From: Symbiodinium microadriaticum
Taxonomy: Eukaryota > Sar > Dinophyceae > Suessiales > Symbiodiniaceae
Assembly (NCBI GenBank): GCA_001939145.1
Contig: LSRX01000176.1
Coordinates: 560,359 to 624,358 of the forward strand
DNA length: 64,000 nucleotides
Direction of reading: 5' to 3'
Shown here: positions 1 to 9,800 of the stretch, piece after piece
How positions within the stretch are numbered: position 1 is the stretch's first letter
Layout: each line of letters opens with the position of its first letter
Position numbers and translations under genes: made by a program
The notes under the pieces: generated by a model
Told to the model about the DNA's origin: nothing
Seen by the model: the letters and a program-made list of their open reading frames with translations, nothing else
Database searches by the model: none

Positions 1-75
1 AGGACAAGGACAAGGACAAGGACAAGGACAAGGACAAGGACAAGGACAAGGACAAGGACAAGGACAAGGACAAGG

Positions 76-112
<37 letters not shown>

Positions 113-240
113 CCACAACCAACCTAACAAACAAACAAACAAACAAACAATCAAACAAACAAACAAACAAACAAACAAAACACACACACACACAAACAAA
201 CAAACAAACAAACAAACAAACAAACAAACAAACAACCAAC

Positions 241-279
<39 letters not shown>

Positions 280-380
280 ACAAACAAACAAACACACACA
301 CAAACAAACAAACAAACAAAAACAAACAAAAAAACAAACAAACAAACAAAACAAGAACAACGACAACGACAACAACAAAT
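1..380. repeat. Compound microsatellite (AGGACA)n, (CAA)n, (CAAA)n, (CAAG)n
   Basis: Uninterrupted simple sequence: AGGACA hexamers to about 78, CAA triplets to about 115, then CAAA tetramers broken by a short CA run and a CAAG block. The long open frame it gives on the minus strand is low complexity and not a gene. Confidence 0.97.
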
Positions 381-399
381 AATACAAACACAAATACAA

Positions 400-694
400 G
401 TTTCCAACAGCGATGCTAGCTTCCGCTCCAAGAAGCCAGTCCCATATATGTAAATCATCACAACATCGCTCAAAGTCAGGCGTATCGCAACCCTAGTGGG
501 ACCTGGCCATAGGAAGCCTAAGCCCTGTTCTATAGACCTGGTTTTTCTGTAAGTTATAAGTGGGGCTCGACTCTCTCCGAATGCATCCCAGCGGCGGATG
601 CATGGGCGCGTCAGCCAGAACCGTGTAGGACTGGCGAACTTGCTGCAATGCTATATGCACTCATAGATATATATGTATGTATGTATATATATAT

Positions 695-730
<36 letters not shown>

Positions 731-878
731 TTACATACTCTGTATGAGCATACGGAAAAGGTCGACAGAATTTGGTGGGTTTAGGGCGTATTGATGCAGC
801 GACGTCAAGTGCGCATATGAGAGTTTGCTGTTGCTCTGACTTTCCAGTTGCAGGATTCAGGGGGGGCAGCTATCCACA
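400..878. other. Non-coding stretch with GATA/TATG microsatellite
   Basis: No coding signal seen. A TATG/TA/GATA microsatellite lies at about 664-731. Confidence 0.7.
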
Positions 879-988
879 ACCCTAACAGTCCATGTGCCAA
901 AATAGTATATACATTGGCCCTAAAGTACCTATATAGGGACTACATTAAGGCCAAGGTATATACTATATGGGTACATGGACCCTGAGGG
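879..988. mobile_element. Foldback element, family G copy 1
   Basis: Inverted repeat. The left arm holds GTCCATGTGCC then ATAGTATATACATTGGCC; the right arm holds GGCCAAGGTATATACTAT then GTACATGGACCCTGAGGG. It belongs with family G further along, so the first 10 kb carry the same element families as the rest. Confidence 0.65.
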
Positions 989-1520
989 CAACGGACCGGA
1001 GTACCCCCGGGGAGGCGTGCCTGTGGCGTGCTGACGGCCGGGGTGCCTTGCGCGGATGGCGCAAGCTTCCGCAACTCTACCTGACACCTGAAGCAGACGC
1101 CTGACTTAAAGGCCCTAAAGCTAGGCAATCTCTCAAAAAGGGGAAGGGGTTGATAAATCAGGGGTCTACATTCTACATTATGATGCTTTGGCCTTGCAGC
1201 GATAATCATACGGTCGTATTAACAACCCGGTGAAGTTCTGCCCTAGACTCTCAGACCCTAAACAACACAACCCTAAACCCTACAAAACACCACTATAGGA
1301 CAAGCTCGCTTTCTGCAGGCAAGTCTGTCCTCAGGACAGGGCTTCAATGACAGGTATAAAGCAAGATCTTTGCCACAGCGGATTCCTGAACCCTACAAAC
1401 TAAACCCTAACCCTGAACCCCGAACCCTTAACATTCTCGACCAGGAGGACCCCCTTAGCCTTGGTTCCATTTACCCCCCACGCCCAAACCCATCATAAAA
1501 TCCGAGTCCCGATCGCCACA
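989..1520. other. Non-coding stretch, scattered CCCTAAA motifs
   Basis: No convincing exon. Isolated telomere-like motifs occur near 1255-1285 and 1385-1430. Confidence 0.6.
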
Positions 1521-1524
1521 CTCT

Positions 1525-1768
1525 ATCTCGATATGTATATATATATATATATACATACACACACACACCTTAGGAGCCAGTGGCGACGCTCAGCCCCGGA
1601 CGTGGCGCCATTGCGACCGGCATCTCCGTTCCGGGACCCGACATGGCGGCAAACAAAGTTACGACATATATGTATGTCTGTATTTATCTGCCTGTATGGA
1701 TGTGTGTATATATATATATACATAAACATATATATATATATATACATAAACATATATATATATATGAT
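1525..1768. repeat. TA-rich microsatellite cluster
   Basis: Blocks of (TA)n, (CA)n and repeated CATAAACATATATA around a non-repeat core at about 1570-1670. The open frames on both strands are low-complexity shadows. Confidence 0.9.
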
Positions 1769-1859
1769 TGAAGATCCTTCCTGTATAATGTGACCCACTG
1801 GGCTTTGTTGGGATACAGATAGCCTCCCAAATAAGGTAGTGTTATCTAACATGGATTTT

Positions 1860-2460
1860 GCGAGCTATTTCTCATAATTCCCAGAATTTGGCCCATTTCG
1901 GAAACTTTCCGAATTATCCGAAATGTGTGAATTAGCCGAACTGAGCTATTTCTCATAATTCGGATAATTTGGTTATTTCGGAAACTTTCCGAATTATCCG
2001 AAATGTGTGAATTAGCCGAAATGAGCTATTTCTCATAATTCGCATAGTTTGGCTATTTCAGAAACTTTCCGAATTATCCGAAATGAGCTATTTCTCATAA
2101 TTCACATAATTTGGCTATTTCAGAAACTTTCCGAATTATCCGAAATGAGCTATTTCTCATAATTCGCATAGTTTGGCTATTTCAGAAACTTTCCGAATTA
2201 TCCGAAATGAGCTATTTCTCATAATTCGGATAATTTGGTTATTTCGGAAACTTTCCGAATTATCCGAAATGTGTGAATTAGCCGAAATGAGCTATTTCTC
2301 ATAATTCGCGTAATTTGGCGCGCTATTTCGTTCAATTCGCATAATTTGGCTATTTCAGAAACTTTCCGAATTATCCGAATTAGGTGCATTAGCCGAAATG
2401 AGCTATTTCTCATAATTTTCGGAAACTCTCCAAATTATCCCAAATGTGTGAATTATATAC
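1860..2460. repeat. Diverged minisatellite, roughly 60-85 bp units
   Basis: About eight imperfect units share GAGCTATTTCTCATAATTCG, a TTTGGCTATTTC block and CTTTCCGAATTATCCGAAAT. Some add GTGTGAATTAGCCGAA. TTTCGGAAA and TTTCCGAAT give internal dyad symmetry. The flanks at 2460-2760 are unique, with no coding signal. Confidence 0.93.
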
Positions 2461-2777
2461 TATCGTGGCCCTTATTCTAGTCCCATTTGCAGCTTGTTTC
2501 TTATTCCTATCCCTGTTGCTGCAACTCTTGTGCTTTATTCCCGTCCCAGTTTGCATTTTGGCTTGTTCACGTTGTCCAAACCAGCTTGTTGCAATACCGT
2601 TTGTCTAACCTCTTTTGCTCACGACCCTTAAACAAATAGTGCAGGCCCCTTCCACGCCAGCCGTCTCCAAACCACTCACTCCCTGCACTAGTGCTCGCCA
2701 AGTTTTTAGGGAACGCGGTCCACTGCGGTAGCGCTCGCCGATATTTTTTGAAAATCGGGTGACGCACCTCACCCACC

Positions 2778-3790
2778 TTTTATCTCCTTATCACCTCCCA
2801 TCTTCTTTTTATCATTTTTTATCACCTTCTTATCACCTCCCACCACCTTTTTATCACTTTTTATCACCTTCTTATCACCTCCCACCACCTCCTTATCACT
2901 TTTTATCACCTTCTTATCACCTCCCACCACCTCCTTATCACTTTTTATCACCTTCTTATCACCTCCCACCACCTCCTTATCACTTTTTATCACCTTCTTA
3001 TCACCTCCCACCACCTCCTTATCACTTTTTATCACCGTCTTATCACCTCCCACCACCTCCTTATCACTTTTTATCACCTTCTTATCACCTCCCACCACCT
3101 CCTTATCACTTTTTATCACCTTCTTATCACCTCCCACCACCTCCTTATCACTTTTTATCACCTTCTTATCACCTCCCACCACCTCCTTATCACTTTTTAT
3201 CACCTTCTTATCACCTCCCACCACCTCCTTATCACTTTTTATCACCTTCTTATCACCTCCCACCACCTCCTTATCACTTTTTATCACCTTCTTATCACCT
3301 CCCACCACCTCCTTATCACTTTTTATCACCTTCTTATCACCTCCCACCACCTCCTTATCACTTTTTATCACCTTCTTATCACCTCCCACCACCTCCTTAT
3401 CACTTTTTATCACCTTCTTATCACCTCCCACCACCTCCTTATCACTTTTTATCACCTTCTTATCACCTCCCACCACCTCCTTATCACTTTTTATCACCTT
3501 CTTCTCACCTCCCACCACCTTCTTATCACTTTTTATCACCTTCTTATCACCTCCCACCACCTCCTTATCACTTTTTATCACCTTCTTCTCACCTCCCACC
3601 ACCTTCTTATCACTTTTTATCACCTTCTTATCACCTCCCACCACCTCCTTATCACTTTTTATCACCTTCTTCTCACCTCCCACCACCTTCTTATCACTTT
3701 TTATCACCTTCTTATCACCCTCCACCTCCTTCTTGTCACCTCTTATCACCTTCTCATCACCTCCCGCCAACTTCTTATCACCTTCTTGTC
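2778..3790. repeat. 42-bp tandem satellite, about 22-24 copies
   Basis: The unit is pyrimidine-rich (TTTTTATCACC, TTCTTATCACC, TCCCACCACC). Forty-two is a multiple of three and the unit lacks stops, so it is open on both strands: YHFLSPSYHLPPPP repeats on plus and KKVIKSDKEVVGGD repeats on minus. Copies are nearly identical, with a variant (TTCTCACC) in the last third. I treat it as satellite DNA because no promoter, splice or unique coding context supports a gene on either strand. Confidence 0.95.
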
Positions 3791-4560
3791 ACTTCCAGAC
3801 CATCTCCCACTGCTTTCTTATCATTTTTGTATTATTTATGAACTCCTCTTTTATCATACTGTATCCCTTTTCACCACCATTCTATCATCTTATATCCCCT
3901 TGGGCCAACTTTTTACTATTCTTTGATCAACCTTTCTGCGTGATATATCTTTGGTAATTTTTCATGACCTTGTTTACTGTCGTACATCTTCCATGTAGCA
4001 GTCTGCCCTCGCTGCTTCGTTATTCCCCATGCCAGTCTCCTCTTCCTTATTCCTTGTTCCCTTCTCCTTTTCCTGATTCTTTACTCCAGTCTCCTGATCC
4101 TTATTCCTTGTCCCAGTCTCCTTTTCCTTATTCCTTTATCCAGTCTCCCTGTCCTTATTCCTTATTCCAGTCTTTTGATCCTTATTCCTTATTCCAATCT
4201 CTTGATCCTTATTCCTTGTCCCAGTCTCCTGTTCCTTATTCCTTATTCCAGTCTTTTTGATCCTTATTCCTTATTCCCATCTCTTGATCCTTATTGCTTA
4301 TTCCAATCTCCTTTTCCCTATTCCTTGTTGCAGTCTTCTTTCCCCTATTCCCTTGTCCGTATTCCTTCTTCCACTGTCCTCTTCCCTATTCCTTATTCCT
4401 TCCAGTCTGCTTTTCCGCATTCTTTGTCATTTGTTCCAGCCTCCGCCCTATCACCATTTTTGGCACCCTCCTCCCCGCTTTTCTATCGCTTTTTAACATC
4501 ACTTATCACCTTTTATTACTTTTTTCTCACCTGAACGTTTCACTTTTATCAGTCCCACAT
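3791..4560. repeat. Degenerate pyrimidine-rich repeat tract
   Basis: Imperfect units built on TCCTTATTCCTT and CCAGTCTCC, clearest at about 4025-4400, on a strongly C/T-biased strand. Open frames here are repeat translations. Confidence 0.85.
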
Positions 4561-4850
4561 TGCTGATTCCCGACTGCTGGCCCGTATTCCGAGCCAAAAG
4601 AGCTATATCAATTAATTTGAATAGTCAGGCCTTTGCGGATAATCTAGCTATCGTGTGAGCCTTGGAAAAAATCTGAAGAAAAATCATGGACATAAGAACA
4701 TGGAGGGCATGCGACATGTAAGAATGCCCGACACGTGAAAGCTCCCGGCCCGGCATAACATTGTATATAACGGCAATCATACCAGCCCTGCCCAGCTACC
4801 CTTGCTCAGTTTGTTTCGGTGCCGCATATAAAGACTCGGCCGCCTTTATA
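4561..4850. other. Unique sequence, no gene seen
   Basis: Ordinary-complexity sequence without repeats, splice-bounded frame or RNA gene that I can support. Confidence 0.5.
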
Positions 4851-4873
4851 GGTTGTTTGGCATCGTGCAGGTG

Positions 4874-5113
4874 TACGACAAAGAGAGGAGAGAGGTGGAT
4901 GCCTCGAATAACAACACCAACCACACAAGCATGGTCCAAGGTCTAGGGGCGTTTAGATCGAACCCTCCCATGCGAGTAGTTTGCGGAGGTAGACACATGA
5001 ATCTCCTCAAGCAACGTAACCGTGGGGTGCCACTGCGAGATTTTTCCCCAAGCGGAATGGTTTATCCAGAGACGCAACTTAACATTGCAAGCAGTCACCT
5101 GCTCCGGAAGTAG
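4874..5113 (+). other. Exon-like open stretch, unidentified
   Basis: An open plus-strand frame of about 80 codons reads with ordinary composition (YDKERREVDAS, then VVCGGRHMNLLKQRNRG) after a possible acceptor GTGCAG at 4865-4870, and ends with a stop at 5111-5113. No family is recognised. It may be a decayed exon; the surrounding 3.5 kb contains duplicated and rearranged coding-like sequence. Confidence 0.25.
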
Positions 5114-5239
5114 GTTTGCTAACTTCAAACGCGACCCTTTTCATTGTTGTGTAGCACTCTTGATTATGCGAGAAGTCACAGACTCCGAGGATCTTCAGAC
5201 ATGTCGATCGATCCCACATTCCATGTTCAGTGGCCATAT

Positions 5240-5560
5240 TGATAAAAGAATCAGCTTTGCGTGTTGTTGGAACACACTTCCCGGTGCCATTGCGGGTACA
5301 TATGTGAAGGCCATGATAAGTGTAGCTCAGTGTGGCATGATCGACTCTATTTGGCTCAAGACAAAAGAGAATTGCATTGCACCTTGTCTTGCTGTCTTCA
5401 ACGTCAAAAGATTATTCCTGCTCTCTCAGCCCCGAGTTTCACTTCGATTTCCGCTGTTTTCAGTCAGCCTGCGAGCACCGACAGGGAAACGATCGGTCCT
5501 CACAACCTCGAGAGCATTTCCGTGAGAAATACGAGATGTATCGGTTGGAGCTTTCGAATG
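5240..5560 (+). repeat. Duplicated segment, copy 1 (pairs with 8080-8400)
   Basis: It shares with the later copy a spliced-leader-like TTTGGCTCAAGAC, a pyrimidine-rich stretch, and the block ACCGACxGGGAAACGxTCGGTCC followed by CGAGAGCATTTCCGTGAGAA-like sequence. Several frames are open over 80-160 codons, and none is clearly right. A cysteine-rich reading around 5290 (CHCGYICEGHDKC) may be chance. Confidence 0.5.
5341..5360 (+). other. Spliced-leader-like relic (weak)
   Basis: The last 11 bases, TTTGGCTCAAG, equal the 3' end of the dinoflagellate spliced leader; the 5' part is diverged. It is homologous to the better match at 8212-8231. Confidence 0.3.
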
Positions 5561-6130
5561 AAGTCGATACCGGTATACTCGCTGGCAAGCGGAGGTTTGG
5601 CTGGCTGAGAAGTATCCCATGCCACAGGAGACACTTCCCAACACCAACTACTCTCCCTGGGGCTCCATGTATGTAAATGCGGCCAACGTTGCAATGTATG
5701 CAAAATTCGCACCACCGGGGTGTTTAATCAGGGCGTAGAGCTCGGAGATCGCCACAAGGAGATCGATCCCTTCATGCGCAACGTTCGTCGCCACAGGACC
5801 GCCATTATTATTGCACATGACTTGGACAAACGGCCTGCGGATCACATACAGCATGTGTCAATGCAGCTTGTGAATCACACATGTGCAAATCTGCGTCACG
5901 TCCTGCACGCCCTCAGCTTCTGGGCTCTTGTCACACGGCCTGTGTGTTGCCTACAATTAACTTCTGCTTCGCCGCAAAGCATTTTGCCGCAGCCCCATAT
6001 AAAACTTCTTTCGGTAGTTCGAATCTTCCCTACCAGCACTCCTCGTGCCTTAAGCTGCCCAAGCTCAGGTACTCAGCTGCACCGATGGTCACCGCTGACG
6101 ACAGAGTGTGGTGTAACCCGGCGTTAGCAT
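5561..6130 (+). other. Coding-like sequence of unknown identity
   Basis: Protein-like composition appears between 5580 and 5900, for example GVELGDRHKEIDPFMRNV from 5726, but no single frame stays open and no splice layout is obvious. No family is recognised. It is best taken as decayed coding sequence. Confidence 0.3.
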
Positions 6131-6640
6131 GTCTCCTTTTTGATTGAACACATGATGGCACACCTCAAAAGATAACTTTGTTGGGTGACTTTGCACCGCC
6201 TGCGACCATCATCGCATACTTGGGGTGATAACTTCACTGGCGCGATATTGCATCGCCTGAGACGTGACAATGAGTGGGAAACTATCAGTCGCCGCGCAGT
6301 CGCGCTATTGACCACAATTCTCAGTTGACTTCCACAAACTCCCTGCGCATGTATGCTATTCTTGCAGGTCCGCCACGGGTAAGCCGGACTTCAACCGTCG
6401 TCGCTGCTGCTGCAACTCTAGGCCTCTAGGCTTCCTTTTTTGCAGGTATGCATGGCTTCACAATGCATACTCGTCGCAATGCTCCTGGAAACAGGTGCGA
6501 AACTTTGGACCCACTCCGTTCCCTGGTGGACACCGGGACTAAATGGGCCAAGTTGATACCTCTGGTGCCATATTATCGAAATGTGCCACCTTTACACCAC
6601 GGAGCCCGCAGCAAACCTTTGATTCTGTTGCCCTCCCACG
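6131..6640. other. Unique sequence, no supported gene
   Basis: Short open frames only. No repeat or RNA gene seen. Confidence 0.4.
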
Positions 6641-7012
6641 GTGGCAGAACCAAGAAGAAGTCTCACCCCTCGCTGGCGATCGACCCTCCCCCATCTGGCA
6701 CATTCACGATGCCCAAGTGACTCCGGCTACTGGCAACGGCCGGAGCACATGCGCACCAACCGCACGAAGAACAAAAATCCGAACCGAGTCAAATGCAGAG
6801 GGATATCATGCGACCGGTCACCTTCTCAGCTGTTGCAGACATACTTGACACCCTATTGTCGCAAAGCCTGCAGGCAGTGCTCACGCAACTTCCAAATGGC
6901 TGAGGCACGCGTCAGGCTCCAGCACCGGACAGTGCATGCTGCAGCAGCAAAAGAAGTCAGCGTCCCAGCAATTCCAAATGCATTCATAGAACATGCGATC
7001 AGCTGCCGGTAA
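6641..7012 (+). other. Cysteine-containing open frame, unidentified
   Basis: An open frame of 123 codons. Residues 52-80 carry cysteines spaced C-x4-C-x15-C-x3-C-x2-C, ending YCRKACRQC; ShK-type domains have a similar C-terminal spacing. The N-terminal cysteines expected of a full domain are not evident. The 3' part overlaps the duplicated block at 6945-7097, where a different frame is the one conserved between copies, so this frame may be fortuitous. Confidence 0.25.
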
Positions 7013-7097
7013 AACAACTCCCGCAGATGAGGCCAGATCCGGATGAGCCTGAGGAGCGGCTGCATCTTGACTATGATGCCTAGCTGAGTCAGATCAG
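6945..7097 (+). repeat. Direct duplication, copy 1, with conserved coding-like tail
   Basis: It aligns with 7325-7485. Positions 7006-7083 encode 25 residues and a stop, starting PVKQLP and containing RPD.DEPE.RL.L.YD, in the same frame as the second copy. Many substitutions are conservative at the protein level. Confidence 0.7.
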
Positions 7098-7324
7098 ATG
7101 CACACATACATCCACCGCAGCATCTACTTTTATTCAGCTTCCTGGCCAAGGTCAAACTCTGGAGAAGTTGATGGCGGAACAGCGGTGCATCTCAGCTATG
7201 ACCCATAATCCCCCTACAAGCAAACCTGCATCTTCTTAGCCTTCTGTCACTGCAGAGACCAGCAAGACAGTCCAAACAGCCATGGAGCTGAGGCCGAGCT
7301 TGAGCAGAGGACAAACCTCTCCGA

Positions 7325-7485
7325 AACAGCAAGAGACGTCAGCATCTCAGCAGTTCCAAATTTGTAGAATGTGCGAGCAGCAGCCGGTAAAACAGCTTCC
7401 ACTGATAAGGCCAGACTCAGATGAGCCTGAGGATCGGTTGCAGCTCAACTATGATGTTTAGACTTGTTTAGTTGGGTCAGTCCCT
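7325..7485 (+). repeat. Direct duplication, copy 2, with conserved coding-like tail
   Basis: Positions 7384-7461 encode the partner tail, PVKQLPLIRPDSDEPEDRLQ and then five residues and a stop. Upstream, GTCAGCxTCxCAGCA and TTCCAAAT are also shared with copy 1. The 7100-7320 interval between copies is unique, with no clear gene. Confidence 0.7.
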
Positions 7486-8037
7486 TAAGCGGCCAGCTGC
7501 CTCCCAAAGATCTGTGCAGCCGAAGCGGAAACGCACGGTGTTCACTATGGAGAGAGAACATAAGCTCAGACGACAGGGAACAAAGCGTCGCTGAGAGTGA
7601 TCGTTAGCTGTACATCAGGTGTGGCAGGCGGCAGCTATGTTTCGAACATTGCATACTAAGTGGCCCCAAAACTGAGCTATGATCAGTTTGCTGCAGCCGA
7701 GCTCCCTCCGTGCTTCGCGACTCATGTGCATCAGGCTCGGAAAAAAGGTTGACCTCACGTGGCAGGCAACAATACCTGCTCTCGCGTTGGCATTCAGGCT
7801 AAAATTGCCTGTATCTCGGCCAAACCGTCTATGAGCTCCACTTTGTCCGCTGCAGGACCTCATGGCCGTGCCGTAGATCAGAGATCGAGAAGGCCTGGTT
7901 TGAGAAAGCACACACCCCTGCACTCCCTGCGGTCGTAAGGTCCTGCGACCCGATGGCCTACTGCTAAATAACTCCTCCCCAAGCGTGCCCCCAAAAGATT
8001 ACGAAGTGGCAACGTGCATGCATGAATGCATCTGATA
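7486..8037. other. Unique sequence, no supported gene
   Basis: A 102-codon minus-strand frame at 7615-7923 is open but unremarkable, with no family resemblance or splice support. Confidence 0.35.
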
Positions 8038-8057
8038 CCGAACGGCATTGGCTCAAG
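8038..8057 (+). other. Spliced-leader-like relic
   Basis: CCGAACGGCATTGGCTCAAG keeps the CCG start and the GGCTCAAG end of the dinoflagellate spliced leader, with an internal gap and mismatches. Confidence 0.35.
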
Positions 8058-8079
8058 ATTGGACACTGCGGACATGACA

Positions 8080-8400
8080 GCACAAAGGATTGATCTGCTT
8101 GTGTGCGTGATTGTAGTGTAGCAAACTTGTGTGCGAAGTGTTCCATCGAACACACATCGGATTGATTGCGGATCTGCAGAACCCGAATGAATGCGATCTG
8201 TACATATCGATCCGTTGCCATTTGGCTTAAGACTCTTGAAACTTCTCTTCTCCCACCCTCCCTAATCCTCTTTGTTTCACCTTCTTTCTTTCTGCGATTA
8301 CCGACCGGGAAACGGTCGGTCCCCCAGAACATCGATCAACTATTTCGATTGAGAACGCAACTTCTAAGGATGCAGAATACTACATGTAAGAAGAAGATTA
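8080..8400 (+). repeat. Duplicated segment, copy 2 (pairs with 5240-5560)
   Basis: It shares TCGAT, the spliced-leader-like site, a C/T-rich run and the GACCGGGAAACGGTCGGTCC block with copy 1. Here the block forms a perfect 7-bp stem (ACCGACC/GGTCGGT, 8300-8306 with 8314-8320). In copy 1 that stem is partly decayed. Confidence 0.5.
8212..8231 (+). other. Spliced-leader-like relic (best match)
   Basis: CCGTTGCCATTTGGCTTAAG matches the 21-22 nt dinoflagellate spliced leader apart from two substitutions and one missing T. A pyrimidine-rich 5'-UTR-like run and then the gene at 8503 follow. This fits a retroposed, once trans-spliced transcript. Confidence 0.45.
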
Positions 8401-8502
8401 AGAGGCGAGGAAGCGGAAGAGGATGAGAAAGAGGAAGAAGAAGAGGGCCAGACATTTGTTTTACTCGTTCCCCGAACATGTCGTGAACGAATAGGAAGAA
8501 TA

Positions 8503-9229
8503 ATGCCAGAAAAGCTTACAGGAACAAGAGTGTTGAGAAGAAGTCACAAGCTAGAAAAATGCGCGTGCCCCAGTCATGTCATGATCGAAATGCTCATGAT
8601 GCATGTCCATAGCCTATACCCGATCAAAGCACCCCTGCCCGTTGCCATTGCATCCCCAGCGAAGCGCCTCCGAGTGCATCTGGCCCTAGCAGTGGCCCAT
8701 CGTGACAATTGGCAGCTGAAGGTACGTGTTGTTTAAATACTTCAGTCGTTTGTTTTTGGGAACGATAGTAGGTTATTCCCTACAGGTGGACGCTCTGACG
8801 CAAAAGCTGGCCGAGGCAGAAGCGGTGCAACGCGACGACGACGATGACAAATCTGGCAGCTCGAGCGACTCAAGCTCCAGCTCCAGTTCATGTTCCAGCC
8901 CCCGTGAAGAACAGCGTGATGTTGTCGCTGTAGGAGTCGGAGCCCAGAACCCGCTCGTCCCCCCTCCGCGTCCTGATGCTCAGCCTGCGAAGTGCAAGGC
9001 CTGCGACCAGCAGCTTGAAAAAGACGCTGGTCTCAGAAAAAAGGTATCAGTGAAACACGCCCCGGACTGCCAGAATCGCACTCGGGCCGTGGGGGGGCGG
9101 GCGAAAGGCTGCGTAGGCTTCAACAGTTTAAAGTTTTGTCCGACACAAGTTTTCTATCAGAAAAGTTTCTTACACCAAGTGCTCAGTGCAGATGTTGCGG
9201 TTCTGCAGGCTTCTACGGGTCACTACTGA
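8503..9229 (+). CDS. Small three-exon gene, hypothetical coiled-coil/acidic-serine protein
   Basis: Model: exon 1 8503-8721, exon 2 8786-9043, exon 3 9209-9229, about 165 residues. The start is the first ATG of the open frame. The introns (64 and 165 bp) have good borders: AAG|GTACGT and CCCTACAG|GTG, then AAG|GTATCA and TTCTGCAG|GCT, both in phase 0. Exon 1 is basic with a C.C pair. Exon 2 opens with a helical, coiled-coil-like segment (VDALTQKLAEAEAVQ), then an Asp run, a Ser-rich tract of about 20 residues, a Pro-rich stretch and CKACDQQLEK. Exon 3 adds only ASTGHY before TGA. No family is recognised. A spliced-leader-like site lies about 270 bp upstream. The third exon is the least certain; exon 2 could instead read on past 9043. 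Confidence 0.5.
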
Positions 9230-9505
9230 GATGTTTGTTTTCCTTAGAGCCTGAACTAATGTTAGGTGATGCTATGCGTCGCTATGCTATCTGAAGATAC
9301 CTTGAATGAGTCTGATGCTCGTTGAAGTGCAAGTAGCCACATCAAACCAGCGTACGGCACACAGCTCCGGTCAGTCATGTTTGGTTTGAGGTCTCAAGCT
9401 GTAGCTGAGTCAGCAGCCTGTACCGCATGATGTTCGAACATGCTGTTCTGTAGTAAACCTGATGCAAGGCCAAAGAGGAAGTCACATTATACATAAAGGT
9501 TCCTG
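9230..9505. other. Unique sequence downstream of the gene
   Basis: No repeat or exon seen. Confidence 0.5.
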
Positions 9506-9506
9506 C

Positions 9507-9507
<1 letters not shown>

Positions 9508-9537
<30 letters not shown>

Positions 9538-9574
9538 ACATATATAAATACATACATATACATATACGTCTACG

Positions 9575-9621
<47 letters not shown>

Positions 9622-9800
9622 GTGTACATATGCATATACATATACATACACATACATACATACATACATACATACATACATACATACATACATACATACA
9701 CACATACACACATACGTACATGCGGTTATACGTACATACGTACATGCATGCATACATACATACATACATACATGCATGCATGCATGCATGCATACATACT
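9508..9800. repeat. TA / CATA / TGCA microsatellite array
   Basis: (TA)n, then CATATA, CATA and finally (TGCA)n. All the long open frames here, on both strands, are repeat shadows. Confidence 0.96.

Noticed and set aside
2778-3790. CRISPR array
   Set aside because: Units are contiguous with no unique spacers, in a eukaryotic context.
2759-3841. A 360-residue Pro/His/Ser/Leu protein or its 333-residue Lys/Asp/Val counterpart
   Set aside because: Both are translations of the 42-bp satellite, open only because the unit has no stop and a length divisible by three.
6523-6540. LVDTGT, reminiscent of an aspartic-protease active site, and a cysteine/histidine cluster near 5290
   Set aside because: Single short motifs with no surrounding domain or ordered element; too little to name an old retroelement here.
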